Shown: positions 16,929 through 27,181, numbered from the stretch's first letter. The stretch: DNA of 64,000 nt from Loktanella sp. SALINAS62 (GCF_018263905.1 NZ_JAAFZU010000001.1:112228-176227), one strand, 5' to 3'. Numbers and translations: made by a program. The notes: a model not told the origin generated them from the letters alone.

Positions 16929-17510
16929 TTAGCCTTGCCAAATCCGCTGTGTCGGGACGTGCAGACGCAAAGTGTCCCCCATGTGAAGCGTGCCGGGCCG
17001 TTCGACCCATGCGGTCACACCGCGGCGCCCCTTGGCCGCTGCCTTGAACCCTTTACCGTGGCCGGGCCGCTGTTCTTCGATGGTCTTGGACACAAGCGTG
17101 CAAGGGGCGTTCTGCATATCGACGGTCAGCGTCGTGCCATCCGGCCCCTGCAGGCGTGATGATGGCGGGATATGACTGAAATCCGCGATCCCCTTGATCA
17201 CGATGGACGCCCCCAGCCATAGCGGGTCAATCTGCGGCAGGTCCAGATCACGGGCGATCAGATCAAGTTCTTCTGCGCTGACAATCGACACCTGACGCAC
17301 GTTTCGGATTTCCGTGCCACGTGGGTGCTGGGTCAGAACCCGACTGCAAGATGGTCGTGTCAGTCCTGCGTGAAACTCTGTCTCATACCCCGCAAAGCTT
17401 AGCGGCATCCGGTCCAGCGGCTCTGAAACAATTTCCTGTCTGTCGCGATGGGGCACACGCCCCATCCAGACGATCTGGCCCACATGCGCGGTTTGTTCCA
17501 GCATCGGCAT
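16929..17510 (-). CDS. MOSC domain-containing protein
   Basis: This 193-aa protein belongs to the MOSC (MOCO sulfurase C-terminal) superfamily. Features include SFAGYETEFHAGLTRPSCSRVLTQHPRGTEIRN, VSIVSAEELDLIA, DPLWLGASIVIKGI, PSSRLQ and the conserved cysteine in NAPCTLVSKTIE, where a persulfide sulfur would be carried. GHGKGFKAAAKGRRGVTAWVERPG closes the domain. MOSC proteins handle sulfur transfer to metal cofactors or reduce N-hydroxylated compounds; the substrate here cannot be told. It follows the ftsH terminator on the same strand, so it is likely its own transcript. Confidence 0.9.
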   Translation of the reverse strand: MPMLEQTAHVGQIVWMGRVPHRDRQEIVSEPLDRMPLSFAGYETEFHAGLTRPSCSRVLTQHPRGTEIRNVRQVSIVSAEELDLIARDLDLPQIDPLWLGASIVIKGIADFSHIPPSSRLQGPDGTTLTVDMQNAPCTLVSKTIEEQRPGHGKGFKAAAKGRRGVTAWVERPGTLHMGDTLRLHVPTQRIWQG

Positions 17511-17526
17511 GGCATTCGTCCTTCAT

Positions 17527-17559
17527 AAAAAAGCCCCCCGCACCATTGATGCGGGGGGC
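17527..17559 (-). terminator. Rho-independent terminator of ftsH
   Basis: A perfect 10-bp GC-rich stem (17533-17542 with 17550-17559) is followed on the minus strand by six T (17532-17527). It starts 25 nt past the ftsH stop, so it closes the tol-pal-tilS-ftsH cluster. Confidence 0.9.
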
Positions 17560-17583
17560 ATGTTCGTCAATATCGGCAAGCTA

Positions 17584-19494
17584 TCAAGCGGTCGGTTCGG
17601 GTTCCATACCGCCTTCGGCGCGTGGCTTCTTTTTCGTTTTGGGCACCGACGGGATGGCATTGCCACCGGACGGCGGCAGATCATCCGCATCATCGCCACG
17701 GTTCAGCGTTTCACCTGCGATCACGCGCGTGATTTCGTTGCCGGTCAGTGTCTCGTATTCCAGCAGACCCTGTGCCAGACGTTCCAGATCGTCGCGCTTT
17801 TCCGTCAGAATACGTTTCGCCGTCTGGTAGCCGGTGTCGATCAGTTCCTTGACCTTATCATCGATGATCTTTTGCGTGTCAGCGGAATGGTTCGTGCCGC
17901 CACCATAGTTGCCCAAGTAGCTATTCTGCTCGTTCGCATAATCGACATAACCCAGCTCTTCTGCAAATCCGAACTGCGTGACCATCGCCCGGGCGATTTT
18001 CGATACCTGCTGGATGTCGGACGCCGCACCAGAGGTGATGTTCTCTTTACCAAAGACCAGCTCTTCTGCGACGCGGCCGCCCATCGCCATGGCGATTTTC
18101 GACGTGTACTTCGTCCAGCTTACGCTCAACTGGTCACGCTCGGGCAGCGACAGCACCAAACCCAGCGCGCGGCCACGCGGAATGATCGTCGCCTTGTGAA
18201 TTGGATCATGCTGCGGAACGTTCAAACCGACGACGGCATGCCCGGCTTCGTGATAGGCGGTCAGTTTCTTTTCATCTTCGCTCATCACCATGGACCGGCG
18301 TTCGCTGCCCATCATGACCTTGTCCTTGGCCGATTCGAAATCGGTCATGGTCACAAAACGGCGTCCGACGCGTGCGGCGGTCAGCGCGCTTTCGTTCACC
18401 AGGTTTGCAAGATCCGCACCGGAAAAGCCGGGTGTGCCGCGTGCGATGATCCGCAGATCGACGTCAGGACCCAATGGAACCTTGCGGGCATGCACGCCAA
18501 GAATCTTCTCGCGGCCTTTAATATCGGGGTTCGGCACCTGCACCTGACGGTCGAAACGACCGGGCCGCAACAGGGCGGGGTCCAACACGTCAGGACGGTT
18601 GGTCGCGGCGATGATGATGATGCCTTCGTTCGCTTCAAAGCCATCCATTTCCACCAGCAGCTGGTTCAGCGTCTGTTCGCGTTCGTCGTTGCCACCGCCA
18701 TAGCCTGCGCCACGCGACCGGCCTACAGCGTCAATTTCGTCGATGAACACGATGCAGGGTGCATTCTTTTTCGCCTGCTCGAACATGTCGCGCACACGGC
18801 TTGCACCGACGCCGACGAACATTTCGACAAAGTCGGACCCGGAGATTGTGAAAAACGGCACGCCTGCCTCACCCGCGATGGCACGGGCCAGCAACGTTTT
18901 ACCGGTGCCCGGAGGGCCGACAAGCAACGCACCCTTGGGGATTTTGCCGCCCAGGCGGCTGAATTTCTGCGGATTGCGCAAGAATTCGACGATTTCTTCC
19001 AACTCGTCCTTGGCTTCGTCAATGCCGGCCACTTCGTCAAATGTCACGCGGCCATGCTTTTCGGTCAAAAGCTTGGCTTTTGATTTGCCGAAACCCATCG
19101 CACCGCCTTTGCCGCCACCCTGCATCCGGTTCATGAAGTAGATCCAGACCCCGATCAGCAGAACGAAGGGCAGCAACCCGATCAGGAACGACGTCAGGCC
19201 AGATTGTTCCTGACTTTGCGCTGTGACGGGGATGTCCTCTGCGATGAGCAGGCTGGTGACTTCGGCATCGCTGGGTTTGATCGTGACATAATCGCGCCCG
19301 TCGGTTCCGCGATACCGGACCTGTTCGCCATCCAGCGTCACGCTTGCCACCCCATCGTTTTCAACGGCAGAAACGAATTCGGAATAGCTTTTGGCGTTGT
19401 TCATGCCTGTTCCGGGACTGCTGAACAGATTGAACAGCGTCAGCACCAGCAGGAACAGGACGACCCAAAATACGATATTACGTGCGTTGCCCAA
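17584..19494 (-). CDS. ftsH: ATP-dependent zinc metalloprotease FtsH
   Basis: This 636-aa membrane-anchored AAA+ protease degrades unassembled membrane proteins and short-lived regulators. Two N-terminal helices (about 6-24 and 103-121) flank the periplasmic domain. The AAA module has Walker A GPPGTGKT (193-200), Walker [13 protein letters not shown] and the second region of homology [20 protein letters not shown]. The zinc site HEAGH lies near residue 416 and the third ligand Asp is in the peptidase domain. The tail is Lys/Pro/Glu-rich. It lies 84 bp downstream of tilS in the conserved alphaproteobacterial order pal-cpoB-tilS-ftsH. Confidence 0.98.
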   Translation of the reverse strand: MGNARNIVFWVVLFLLVLTLFNLFSSPGTGMNNAKSYSEFVSAVENDGVASVTLDGEQVRYRGTDGRDYVTIKPSDAEVTSLLIAEDIPVTAQSQEQSGLTSFLIGLLPFVLLIGVWIYFMNRMQGGGKGGAMGFGKSKAKLLTEKHGRVTFDEVAGIDEAKDELEEIVEFLRNPQKFSRLGGKIPKGALLVGPPGTGKTLLARAIAGEAGVPFFTISGSDFVEMFVGVGASRVRDMFEQAKKNAPCIVFIDEIDAVGRSRGAGYGGGNDEREQTLNQLLVEMDGFEANEGIIIIAATNRPDVLDPALLRPGRFDRQVQVPNPDIKGREKILGVHARKVPLGPDVDLRIIARGTPGFSGADLANLVNESALTAARVGRRFVTMTDFESAKDKVMMGSERRSMVMSEDEKKLTAYHEAGHAVVGLNVPQHDPIHKATIIPRGRALGLVLSLPERDQLSVSWTKYTSKIAMAMGGRVAEELVFGKENITSGAASDIQQVSKIARAMVTQFGFAEELGYVDYANEQNSYLGNYGGGTNHSADTQKIIDDKVKELIDTGYQTAKRILTEKRDDLERLAQGLLEYETLTGNEITRVIAGETLNRGDDADDLPPSGGNAIPSVPKTKKKPRAEGGMEPEPTA

Positions 19495-19578
19495 AACGAG
19501 GCTCCTTCGAAGACGAGAGGTGCGAGACGCGGGAGCGCGGATCGCTGTCGGTTTAAAATAGACGTTCTTGGCTTATCT

Positions 19579-20811
19579 TCAATGCACAAGCAGCGACTGG
19601 GGAAAACTTCCGCTTCTTGTGTCCACCAATCGGTACGGCAGGCCAAAACCCAAAGCAGGACAGGCGATCAGGGCATCACCGTCCCAAATTCCCGGCGTGG
19701 CTGTCAGGCACAGCGTCGGGGCCGCGTCGACGGGCCGCACCGGCACCTGCGCCAACCCGGCCTGTCCCAGCGACCGGATCAGCAAGTCGTTTGAATCGCA
19801 TCCTTTGGCCACCCAACGCCCGTCCCATGGGACATCATCCCCGACGCGCGTGATCAGGTCAGTGACCGCCTGCAATTCGCGACCAATCACCAGCAGGTCG
19901 CGTTGCGGAACCACAACCGCGCCCTGAATTGTCGCACGTCCACCCGCCAATACGGTATCCAGCGTGCGTTCCAGCGCCGCCAGCCGCGGCCGATAGCGCA
20001 CCCCTGCGACATGCCCAATCGCACCGGCAAGCAGCCGCAGCTGCGTTTCTTTTTCGATCCGTGCCAAACCGTCGCGATCCAGCGCGATACAGCCCGGCGT
20101 CGTCGGGCGCAGCAACGCCTGCGCCACATCATATGCCCGTGCCGCCAGCGCGACCTGCGCACGTGCCATCGCGTCAGCGGTTGCGGCCAATCGCTGAATG
20201 TCCAATCCTTCCTGCCCGATCAGATGGCGCATCCGCACCCGTGCATAATGCGGATCATCGTTGCTTGGATCATCGACATAAGGAATGTTCAAAACCTTAA
20301 GATAATGCCGCAATTCGCCACGACCCACGTCCAGCAACGGCCGCACGATCTGCCATCCATCCGCGTTTCGCAGCCGCTGCATGGCGGCCAGTCCATCGAC
20401 CCCAGACCCCCGCGCCAAACGCATCAAAAGCGTTTCGGCCTGATCGTCGCGGGTATGTCCAAACAGCACTGGGCGGCCTTTGGCCCATTGACCGATGGCC
20501 GTCATCCGCGCCTCGCGCGCCGCATTCTGCAGATTGCCGCTACCGTCCCATGTCCAATGCAATGTCTTATGGGCCAGACCCAAGATAGCGCATTCATCTG
20601 CGACCATCCGGGCCTCCGCCGCGCTGGCGTCACGCAAACCGTGGTCGACCGTCACGACGCCGACAGTCACCCCGTAGACTCGCGCCCAGGCGGCCGTCAG
20701 GTGCAGCAACGCCATGCTGTCACCCCCGCCCGAAACAGCAATGCCCAAGGTTGTGGGGAAATCAGGCCCCAGCGCCTGCCCCAGACTGTCGGCAAAACGC
20801 TGCGACAGCAA
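19579..20811 (-). CDS. tilS: tRNA(Ile)-lysidine synthetase TilS
   Basis: This 410-aa cytosolic enzyme attaches lysine to C34 of the tRNA-Ile CAU anticodon using ATP. The PP-loop motif is AVSGGGDSMALLHL (about 26-39). GHTRDDQAETLLMRLARGSGVDGL is the second ATP-site block, and VDDPSNDDPHYARVRMR is a TilS signature. The start is a TTG at 20811, 2 nt after the cpoB stop; no ATG fits the conserved N-terminus. Coupling to cpoB is therefore likely. Confidence 0.94.
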   Translation of the reverse strand: MLSQRFADSLGQALGPDFPTTLGIAVSGGGDSMALLHLTAAWARVYGVTVGVVTVDHGLRDASAAEARMVADECAILGLAHKTLHWTWDGSGNLQNAAREARMTAIGQWAKGRPVLFGHTRDDQAETLLMRLARGSGVDGLAAMQRLRNADGWQIVRPLLDVGRGELRHYLKVLNIPYVDDPSNDDPHYARVRMRHLIGQEGLDIQRLAATADAMARAQVALAARAYDVAQALLRPTTPGCIALDRDGLARIEKETQLRLLAGAIGHVAGVRYRPRLAALERTLDTVLAGGRATIQGAVVVPQRDLLVIGRELQAVTDLITRVGDDVPWDGRWVAKGCDSNDLLIRSLGQAGLAQVPVRPVDAAPTLCLTATPGIWDGDALIACPALGFGLPYRLVDTRSGSFPQSLLVH

Positions 20812-20813
20812 CG

Positions 20814-21623
20814 TCAGGAACAGCCCAGACTGGTGCGGGTGTTGGCGGCTTCTGACACGAAATCGCTGGCAGGGAACCGCACCCCGACTTCGGCCAAGGT
20901 CACGCAGGCGTCGGGCACCTGTCCCACATCACCCAGCGACTGACCCAGCCGAAACAGCGCCTCTGGCGCGAACGTGCTGGCAGGATCGGCGGAAAACGCA
21001 GCAAGATATGCGCGTGCCGCCGCCGCACTTTGTCCCAATTGACCCAACGCCTGCCCCAGCAACAGGTTCGCCTGAATTTCCAGCGGTGACCCCGGATAGG
21101 TGGTCGCAAAGGCCGACAACCTGTCCACCGCAGATTGATACTCACCTTCGGCCAGCGCCTGTTGTGCGGCTTCGAAATCCTGCTGTTCCCCCAACGCCAG
21201 ATTGGGGGTCTGCGCGACGGGTGCTTGGGGTGCAGGCGCGTTTGTAACAGAATCCACGCCACCCAAGGACGGCGTGTCACCCAACAGCGCGATATCGCAG
21301 GACGGTTCCAGTTCGCAAAGACGGAATTCCAGATCACCGACCCGGTTGGTGCCGTCGACGGTGATCCGGTTAATGCGGAATTCCAGCTCTTCGGTCCGCG
21401 ACGTCAGACGCTGCAATTCGGATTCAATCGCGTTCAGGCGATCCAGCGGCGTATTGCCTGCCACGCCTTCGGACAGCGCACCTGTCGCGCTCAATTCGCC
21501 ACGCAGGTTTTCGATGTCGCCGTAAAGCACCGTCAATTCCTGACGGATGTCGGCAAGCGTTGCGTCGTCCTGCGCCAGCGCTGGCCCCGCGGCCAGCGCA
21601 AGAACCAGTGCCAGCGCGCGCAT
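20814..21623 (-). CDS. cpoB: Cell division coordinator CpoB (YbgF), Tol-Pal system
   Basis: This 269-aa periplasmic protein links Tol-Pal constriction to peptidoglycan synthesis. The ATG at 21623 gives a clean signal peptide (MRALALVLALAAGPALA) and overlaps the pal stop (TGATG), so it is preferred to an upstream start at 21695. Residues about 20-100 form a coiled coil (DIRQELTVLYGDIENLRGEL, LNAIESELQRLTSRTEELEFRINR). Residues about 145-265 hold TPR repeats (DFEAAQQALAEGEYQSAVDRLSAFATTYPGSP and two more). Two cysteines lie in RLCELEPSCD. Confidence 0.92.
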   Translation of the reverse strand: MRALALVLALAAGPALAQDDATLADIRQELTVLYGDIENLRGELSATGALSEGVAGNTPLDRLNAIESELQRLTSRTEELEFRINRITVDGTNRVGDLEFRLCELEPSCDIALLGDTPSLGGVDSVTNAPAPQAPVAQTPNLALGEQQDFEAAQQALAEGEYQSAVDRLSAFATTYPGSPLEIQANLLLGQALGQLGQSAAAARAYLAAFSADPASTFAPEALFRLGQSLGDVGQVPDACVTLAEVGVRFPASDFVSEAANTRTSLGCS

Positions 21624-22144
21624 CAGCTTAGCTGCCCGATAGAGATGACGGTCACGGCACGGCGGTTTTTGGCATAGCACGCTTCGTTCGAACACACCTC
21701 GATGGGGCGTTCCTTGCCATAGCTGACGGTCCGCAAACGGTTCGACGGAATACCTTTTGACATCAGGTATTCACGCACGGCGTTGGCACGGCGCGCGCCA
21801 AGGGCCAAGTTGTATTCGCGTGTGCCCTGTTCGTCGGCATGACCTTCGATGATGGCCAGGTAGTCGGCATTGGTCTGCAACCAGTTGGCCTGACCGTCCA
21901 GCGTCGCAATACCCTGCGGCGACAGGGTGCTGGTATCGACGGCAAACAACACACGATCACCAACGGTCTGCTGGAAATACTGCGGGCTGCGCGGATCGGA
22001 TACGCCACCCGATACACCACCGGCATTTTGCCCGGCCACGGGGTTGGTGCCAATCGGGTCCGTGCCGCCGAAACGGTCCGGACGCGTACAGGCCGAAGTG
22101 GCCAGCGCCAAGCCGATCAGCGCGATTTTCGTCATCATGTGCAT
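21623..22144 (-). CDS. pal: Peptidoglycan-associated lipoprotein Pal
   Basis: This 173-aa outer-membrane lipoprotein binds peptidoglycan and TolB. The lipobox is ATSAC (cysteine at about 19). A Gly/Asn-rich spacer precedes the OmpA_C domain (about 65-170): DRVLFAVDTSTLSPQGIATLDGQANWL, AIIEGHADEQGTREYNLALGARRANAV, RLRTVSYGKERP and AKNRRAVTV. AAGGA lies 10 nt before the first ATG; two further ATGs follow within 9 nt. It is followed with overlap by cpoB. Confidence 0.96.
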   Translation of the reverse strand: MHMMTKIALIGLALATSACTRPDRFGGTDPIGTNPVAGQNAGGVSGGVSDPRSPQYFQQTVGDRVLFAVDTSTLSPQGIATLDGQANWLQTNADYLAIIEGHADEQGTREYNLALGARRANAVREYLMSKGIPSNRLRTVSYGKERPIEVCSNEACYAKNRRAVTVISIGQLS

Positions 22145-22207
22145 CTTGTCAAAGTCCTTGTTGATCCGCTTTTGGTAAAGCCTAGCATGGCACGCGGTTT
22201 TTGTGAA

Positions 22208-23539
22208 TCACGGTTGCAGCGGTCCCCAGGACGGATCAGAAGCCCCACCCACAAGGTCCACAGGTTTCAGGTTCCGGCCAGAGATATCGACCGAATACAA
22301 CTGACTGGTGCCTTCGGCACCTTGGGTTTCACGGGTGAACATCAGCACACGACCGTTGGGCGACCACGTCGGCCCCTCGTCCAGAAAGCTGGAGGTCAGC
22401 AAACGTTCTTCTGATCCGTCAGTGCGCATCACGCCGATGTGGAACCGGCCCGCGTTCTGCTTTGTGAACGCGACAAGATCACCGCGCGGCGACCAGACCG
22501 GTGTGCCGTAACGCCCGTCACCAAAACTGATGCGGCGTGGCTCACCGCCGTTGACCGGCATGATGTATAGCTGGCTGCCACCGGACCGATCGCTTTCAAA
22601 CACGATCTGGCTGCCGTCAGGGCTAAAGCTGGGGGCCGTTTCGATCGACGGGGCAGAGGTCAGTCGCGTCGACGCGCCACTGGCAATGTCGCCGATATAC
22701 AGGTCCGTATTGCCGCCGTTCGCAAGGCTGTAGATCACCCGCGATCCGTCACGCGAAAACCGGGGGCTGAACGCCATTTCGCCCGGTGCGGTGTCGAGTT
22801 GGCGGCTCGTCACCGAACCCACGTCCAGAATGTTGATCCGTGGAAAGCCGGATTCGTAGCTGGTATACAGCACCCGGTTGCCATCGGGCGAAAAGCGCGG
22901 CGCCAGAACCAGCGACGAACTGTCGGTCAGGAACTGCACATTCGCGCCGTCGTAATCCATGATCGCCAGCCGCTTTTGGCGGTTATCCTTGGGTCCGGCT
23001 TCGGACACGAACACCACGCGGCTGTCGAAATAACCCAGCTCTCCGGTGATGCGGGAATAGGCGGCGTCCGCGACCTTGTGCGCCATACGACGCCATCCCT
23101 GCGTAGTGCCAGCGAATTGCAGACCCTCGCCCAGTTCAGCACCGGTAAAGATGTCGTAAAGCCGGAATTTAACCGTCAGCTGGTTTCCGTTGACAGCAAC
23201 AGCACCCGCGATCACCGCCTGCGCGTTGATCGCGCGCCAGTCGGGATAGGACGGTGGCGTGCCAAACGGACCCATCTGGCTGATAAAGGCGCTGGCTGGA
23301 ATTTCGCGAAACAATCCCGTGCCCGTCAGATCCTGCGCAACCAGATTACTGATATCTGCGGCCAGACCTTCGGCCCCGGCGGTTTCGGCGGTAAAGACCG
23401 GCACCGCAAAGGGCAGCGGTTCAATCACGCCATCCGTGATGGTCAGCCGCAACGGACCGCCCTGCGCCAGCGCCGGAAGCGCTGATCCAAGCGACGCAAG
23501 GGCCACAAGCCCCGCAATCACAACTGCCTTCAAAGTCAT
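22208..23539 (-). CDS. tolB: Tol-Pal system beta-propeller protein TolB
   Basis: This 443-aa periplasmic protein contacts Pal and TolA. A signal peptide (to about PALAQ, residue 26) is followed by the TolB N-terminal domain (about 30-165) and a beta-propeller built of repeated Phe-SPDG blocks ([71 protein letters not shown]). The ATG at 23539 has GGATGAGG just upstream and is preferred to the GTG at 23557. It stands 63 bp upstream of pal. Confidence 0.96.
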   Translation of the reverse strand: MTLKAVVIAGLVALASLGSALPALAQGGPLRLTITDGVIEPLPFAVPVFTAETAGAEGLAADISNLVAQDLTGTGLFREIPASAFISQMGPFGTPPSYPDWRAINAQAVIAGAVAVNGNQLTVKFRLYDIFTGAELGEGLQFAGTTQGWRRMAHKVADAAYSRITGELGYFDSRVVFVSEAGPKDNRQKRLAIMDYDGANVQFLTDSSSLVLAPRFSPDGNRVLYTSYESGFPRINILDVGSVTSRQLDTAPGEMAFSPRFSRDGSRVIYSLANGGNTDLYIGDIASGASTRLTSAPSIETAPSFSPDGSQIVFESDRSGGSQLYIMPVNGGEPRRISFGDGRYGTPVWSPRGDLVAFTKQNAGRFHIGVMRTDGSEERLLTSSFLDEGPTWSPNGRVLMFTRETQGAEGTSQLYSVDISGRNLKPVDLVGGASDPSWGPLQP

Positions 23540-23641
23540 AGCCTCATCCTCAGCCACGGGCGTTTGCCGCCCTTCTGCGTCATTGTCAGCACGTTAACAG
23601 CGGTCATGTTCGGTTTCCATCACGTCTTGGCGATTTCCCGC

Positions 23642-24784
23642 CTACCGCAGTCGCATGCCCGACGGATCAAAGGTGATTTCCACCTCTTTCCATTGGTCGT
23701 ATTTTTCCGCTGGCAGATCATATCCGCCCTGCCCCTGACAGCGCAGGATCGCCCGGCGCGCGGCCTGAAACGCGATCTCGGTAGCATTTGCATCACCGCC
23801 CATGGCACCGACCTGCCGCACATCGCCCTGCACACGTCCGCCTTGATCAAGGTCAAAGGCGACCGTCATCGTCACCATTGCAGCCTGCGACCCGGGATCA
23901 ACATTCCAGCAGGCGTTGACCGCGACGCGGAATCCTTCTTGTTCGGCACCCGTCATCGGGGGGCCGGGCGTCAGCGCAGGTTCGGCGGGTGCCTCCACCG
24001 CGGCCGCTGCTGCCAGCGCCGCAGCGATCGCATCTTCGTCCGTTTGCGGCGCGGGCTCTGGTTCCGGCTCTGGCGTTTCCTCTGCCAGCTCTGTCTCTGG
24101 TTCCAGTGCGGGCGCGGGTGTCGGACGGTTCGGGCGCTGCGGCGGGCGCGGTGTTTCGGTGACGCGACCTGACGGCGCTTCTGCCTCTGTCACGATCTCT
24201 GTTGCCGCTTCTTCGGGCGCGGTTTCTTCTTGGGCCTCTTCCACGACGGGGGCGTCGGGTGCGGGTGCGGGGGCCGCTTCTTGGCGCACGACCTCATCGG
24301 GGGCCGCATCCGGCGGCGGCGGGGCCACGGGTTGCGCCATCACACGGGCAGACGGGCGCGGGATCACCCGGTCGCTGTCCGATACATTGGGCGCATTTAC
24401 CACTTCGTCTTGTGGCGGTCCGGGTTCCACTGGCGCCTGTGTGTCGGGGGGCACCGGCAACGCGTCCGGTGCGGGCGGCGGCGGTGCATCTGCGGCGGGC
24501 GGTGCCACGGGGTCCGGCGGTGGTGGCGGTGCTGTTTCCGGTTCGGCCACCGGAGTGTCCGGGGCTGTTTCGACGGCAGGGGCCACGGGCGCATCGGGCG
24601 CGTTTTCAGACGGGGCGGGCGTCGTTGCGCTGACGATGGCGGCGTATTCTTCGGATGTGACAATCGACACGTCCGAGACGTCGAACGGCAGCGGTTCGGA
24701 ATCAAACCCCCAGCCCATGATCAACCAGACCAAAAGCGCCCCATGTCCCACCGACGAAACCGTGCTGCCCGGCGTCCATTGCAT
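23642..24784 (-). CDS. tolA: Tol-Pal system protein TolA
   Basis: This 380-aa protein has one N-terminal membrane helix (about 10-26) and spans the periplasm to energise Pal and TolB. The central part (about 50-270) is a low-complexity Pro/Ala/Glu-rich rod, much richer in proline than the Ala/Lys helical rod of enterobacteria. The C-terminal domain (about 280-380) keeps TolA/TonB-like character: FRVAVNACWNVDP, MTVAFDLDQGGRV, AFQAARRAILRCQGQGYDLP-like, and ends KEVEITFDPSGMRLR. It starts 4 nt after tolR. Confidence 0.9.
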   Translation of the reverse strand: MQWTPGSTVSSVGHGALLVWLIMGWGFDSEPLPFDVSDVSIVTSEEYAAIVSATTPAPSENAPDAPVAPAVETAPDTPVAEPETAPPPPPDPVAPPAADAPPPPAPDALPVPPDTQAPVEPGPPQDEVVNAPNVSDSDRVIPRPSARVMAQPVAPPPPDAAPDEVVRQEAAPAPAPDAPVVEEAQEETAPEEAATEIVTEAEAPSGRVTETPRPPQRPNRPTPAPALEPETELAEETPEPEPEPAPQTDEDAIAAALAAAAAVEAPAEPALTPGPPMTGAEQEGFRVAVNACWNVDPGSQAAMVTMTVAFDLDQGGRVQGDVRQVGAMGGDANATEIAFQAARRAILRCQGQGGYDLPAEKYDQWKEVEITFDPSGMRLR

Positions 24785-24788
24785 GGCG

Positions 24789-25262
24789 TCAGCCGTCCGT
24801 TCCCGTCAGGTCCGGTCCGCCGATATCCGTGACCAGACCGATGTTGGTAAAGCCAGCAGCGTTCAGCGCGCCCATGATCTGCGCCACGCGGTTCCAGTCA
24901 TTCGCACCGTCTGCACGCAAGAAAATACGGTCGCTGGTCCGTTCCGCCGCGATCCCCTGCAAGCGCGGGATCAGATCGCTCGGCTCGACAGGTGTGTTTT
25001 GAATGGACAGGCTGCCGCCCGCATCTATGGTGACGGTCAGCGGTTCTTCGTCATCGCTGGGCAATGCGTTGGCCGCCGTTCCCGGCAGATCGACGGGCAC
25101 ACCGACCGTCATCAATGGGGCCGCCACCATAAAGATGATCAGCAAGACCAGCATCACGTCGACAAAGGGCGTGATGTTGATTTCCGCCATCGGCACGGCA
25201 CGCGACCGCCGCCGCCCCCGACCACTGCCCCCCTGTGCCGATTTCTGAACCCCTGCCCCCAT
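24789..25262 (-). CDS. tolR: Tol-Pal system protein TolR
   Basis: This 157-aa ExbD/TolR-family protein works with TolQ as proton-driven motor. The single helix (about 28-50) carries the essential aspartate in INITPFVDVMLVLLIIFMV. The periplasmic domain holds LTVTIDAGGSLSIQ and RIFLRADGANDWNRVAQIMG. The ATG at 25262, one base after the tolQ stop, is chosen over an upstream start at 25343 because the longer version would overlap tolQ. Confidence 0.95.
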   Translation of the reverse strand: MGAGVQKSAQGGSGRGRRRSRAVPMAEINITPFVDVMLVLLIIFMVAAPLMTVGVPVDLPGTAANALPSDDEEPLTVTIDAGGSLSIQNTPVEPSDLIPRLQGIAAERTSDRIFLRADGANDWNRVAQIMGALNAAGFTNIGLVTDIGGPDLTGTDG

Positions 25263-25263
25263 G

Positions 25264-25938
25264 TCAGCTATCCAACTGGCGCGACAGGATGGTGGAAAAT
25301 TCGTCGGCAAACGCTTCGTAGCCAGCGATGATACGTTCTGCATCCGCGCTTAGCTTGTTGTAATAGATCACAGCCGGGATCGCTGCCATCAGGCCCAGTC
25401 CGGTGGCCAGCAACGCCTCTGCGATGCCGGGGGCCACGACGGCCAGATTGGTATTTTGCGATTCCGCAATTTCGATAAAGGCGTTCATGATCCCGAACAC
25501 CGTCCCGAAAAGACCGACAAACGGCGCGGTGGCCCCGGTGGTCGCCAGCACGGGCAGACCCTTTTGCAGCTTTGCCGCTTCTTTGCCGATGGCCACGTCC
25601 ATACTGCGGTCGATCCGCGCCTGCGCGCCTGCAATCAGATCACCATCCTGTTTGTGGCTGCGTCGCCATTCGGTCATCCCGGCGGCAAATATCGTTTCCG
25701 CCGACCCCTGCGGCGCGGCCCCGATATCGTCAAACAACTGGTCCAGTGGCTCGCCGGACCAAAACAGGGCGTCGAACGCCTCTGCCTCGCGGCGGGCGCG
25801 GCGGTATTGCAATGTCTTGTCAACGATGATCGCCCAGCACCAGATGGACACGACGACAAGCGCCAGCATCACGAGTTTCACAAGGATCGTCGCGCGGGCA
25901 AAAAGCGCCCACATCGTGTAGTCGGAGACTGTTTCCAT
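25264..25938 (-). CDS. tolQ: Tol-Pal system proton channel subunit TolQ
   Basis: This 224-aa inner-membrane protein is of the MotA/TolQ/ExbB family. Helices lie at about 15-35, 130-155 and 165-190. The family core is GLPVLATTGATAPFVGLFGTVFGIMNAFIEIAESQNTNLAVVAPGIAEALLATGLGLMAAIPAVIYYN. The start at METVSDYTMWALF fits the family; an in-frame upstream start at 25983 would add a polar 15-residue leader. It heads the tolQRAB-pal-cpoB run, but ybgC, its usual upstream partner, is about 2.4 kb away beside ruvB. Confidence 0.96.
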   Translation of the reverse strand: METVSDYTMWALFARATILVKLVMLALVVVSIWCWAIIVDKTLQYRRARREAEAFDALFWSGEPLDQLFDDIGAAPQGSAETIFAAGMTEWRRSHKQDGDLIAGAQARIDRSMDVAIGKEAAKLQKGLPVLATTGATAPFVGLFGTVFGIMNAFIEIAESQNTNLAVVAPGIAEALLATGLGLMAAIPAVIYYNKLSADAERIIAGYEAFADEFSTILSRQLDS

Positions 25939-26056
25939 TGGCCTGCTCTGATTGCCGGTCCGCTCGTTGCGGCTCTTGTTCAATAGCGTAACGCAAAATG
26001 CCCAGACTTGCCAAGCAATGCGGCGTGATCGGGCGATCCTTCGCGCAACGCCGCGC

Positions 26057-27181
26057 TTATCCCAAATTCTGCGTGAACGCGGCTTTCAACAACGCTTCGG
26101 CGTATTCGTCGGCTGCCGTGCTGTCATATACAACACCGCCACCCACATTCAGCGTCGCCTGCCCGGCTGTCGCACAAATCAGTGTTCGGATCGCCACGCT
26201 GAATTCCATCGCACCGTCCGGGGCGATCCAGCCAATCGCGCCTGTATAGCTGCCGCGCGGCGCAGGTTCGAGGTCTGCAATAATTTCCATCGCGCGGATC
26301 TTTGGCGCGCCGGTGATCGACCCGCAGGGAAACACCGCCCGAAAGATATCGGCCAAGGTCTGATCGGGCAGCAATCGCGCCGTCACTTCGGACGTCATCT
26401 GATGCACGGTGGCATAGCTTTCGATGGCGAACAGTTTGGGCACCTTGACGCTGCCGATTTCCGCGATCTGGCCAAAATCGTTGCGCAACAGGTCCGTGAT
26501 CATCAGGTTTTCCGCCTGGTTCTTTTCCGAATCCGCAAGCTGTGCGCGCAGGGCGGCATCCTCTGCCGGACCATTGCCGCGCCTGATCGTGCCTTTCATC
26601 GGCCGCGTCCGCAGGTTGCCATCGGCGGTCAGCGCGAAAAACAACTCTGGCGACCGCGACAACAGTTGCACGTCACCCAAATCGACAAAGGCCCCATAGG
26701 GCACAGGCTGCCGCCGTTTCAGATGCTGGTAGAGATCGGATAACGCACCTTCGACGGCCAGCGTCAGTGGAAAGGTCAGGTTCGCCTGATAAATGTCACC
26801 ACTTCGCAGATACGCCTGAACCGCATCAAAGGCGCTGGTATAGTCCGCCAGCGTCCATTCAGGCTGCAACGGACCCAACCGCGCCGGTGCTGCCACCGAC
26901 GACGGGCCCGATGCGGCAACCCCGGCGAACACCCCAAAGCGCAACAAGGGTTCTGTCCGATCCGGCGGCATCCGCGCCGCCAACCGGGGGATCAACGCAT
27001 AGCCCAGTTCATAGCTGGCACTACCCGCAAGCCACATCCCATCGGCCTGCGCCTGCTGCATTGCGATCAGGGCGTCATCAACCTCTGCCGCGTGCCATGC
27101 TGTGATGATGCCGACGGGGTCACGGAACACGGACCCGGTCAGCAATGGCCCTACATCGAACTGGACAGATGCGCCTGGCAT
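26057..27181 (-). CDS. pabB: Aminodeoxychorismate synthase component I (PabB)
   Basis: This 374-aa chorismate-binding enzyme makes 4-amino-4-deoxychorismate, the precursor of p-aminobenzoate and folate. Core motifs are SGDIYQANLTFPL, RSPELFF, RTRPMKGTIRRG (catalytic Lys), SEKNQAENLMITDLLRND, EVTARL, FPCGSITGAPKIRAMEII and SYTGAIGWIAPDGAMEFSVAIRT. It is the short form without a fused aminotransferase or glutaminase. GAAGGAA lies 6 nt before the ATG. It follows the Dabb gene by 11 nt and precedes tolQ by 118 bp. Confidence 0.95.
   Translation of the reverse strand: MPGASVQFDVGPLLTGSVFRDPVGIITAWHAAEVDDALIAMQQAQADGMWLAGSASYELGYALIPRLAARMPPDRTEPLLRFGVFAGVAASGPSSVAAPARLGPLQPEWTLADYTSAFDAVQAYLRSGDIYQANLTFPLTLAVEGALSDLYQHLKRRQPVPYGAFVDLGDVQLLSRSPELFFALTADGNLRTRPMKGTIRRGNGPAEDAALRAQLADSEKNQAENLMITDLLRNDFGQIAEIGSVKVPKLFAIESYATVHQMTSEVTARLLPDQTLADIFRAVFPCGSITGAPKIRAMEIIADLEPAPRGSYTGAIGWIAPDGAMEFSVAIRTLICATAGQATLNVGGGVVYDSTAADEYAEALLKAAFTQNLG

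Noticed and set aside
17509-19083. A 524-codon frame on the plus strand
   Set aside because: It is fully antisense to ftsH, whose sequence and motifs are certain, and it has His/Gln/Arg-rich composition typical of a GC-rich shadow frame.
19903-20943. A 346-codon plus-strand frame
   Set aside because: Antisense to tilS and cpoB, with no motif or ribosome binding site.
23916-25331. A 471-codon Gly/Ser/Ala-rich frame on the plus strand
   Set aside because: It is the reverse of the repetitive Pro/Ala/Glu coding of tolA and of tolR; the low complexity explains its length.
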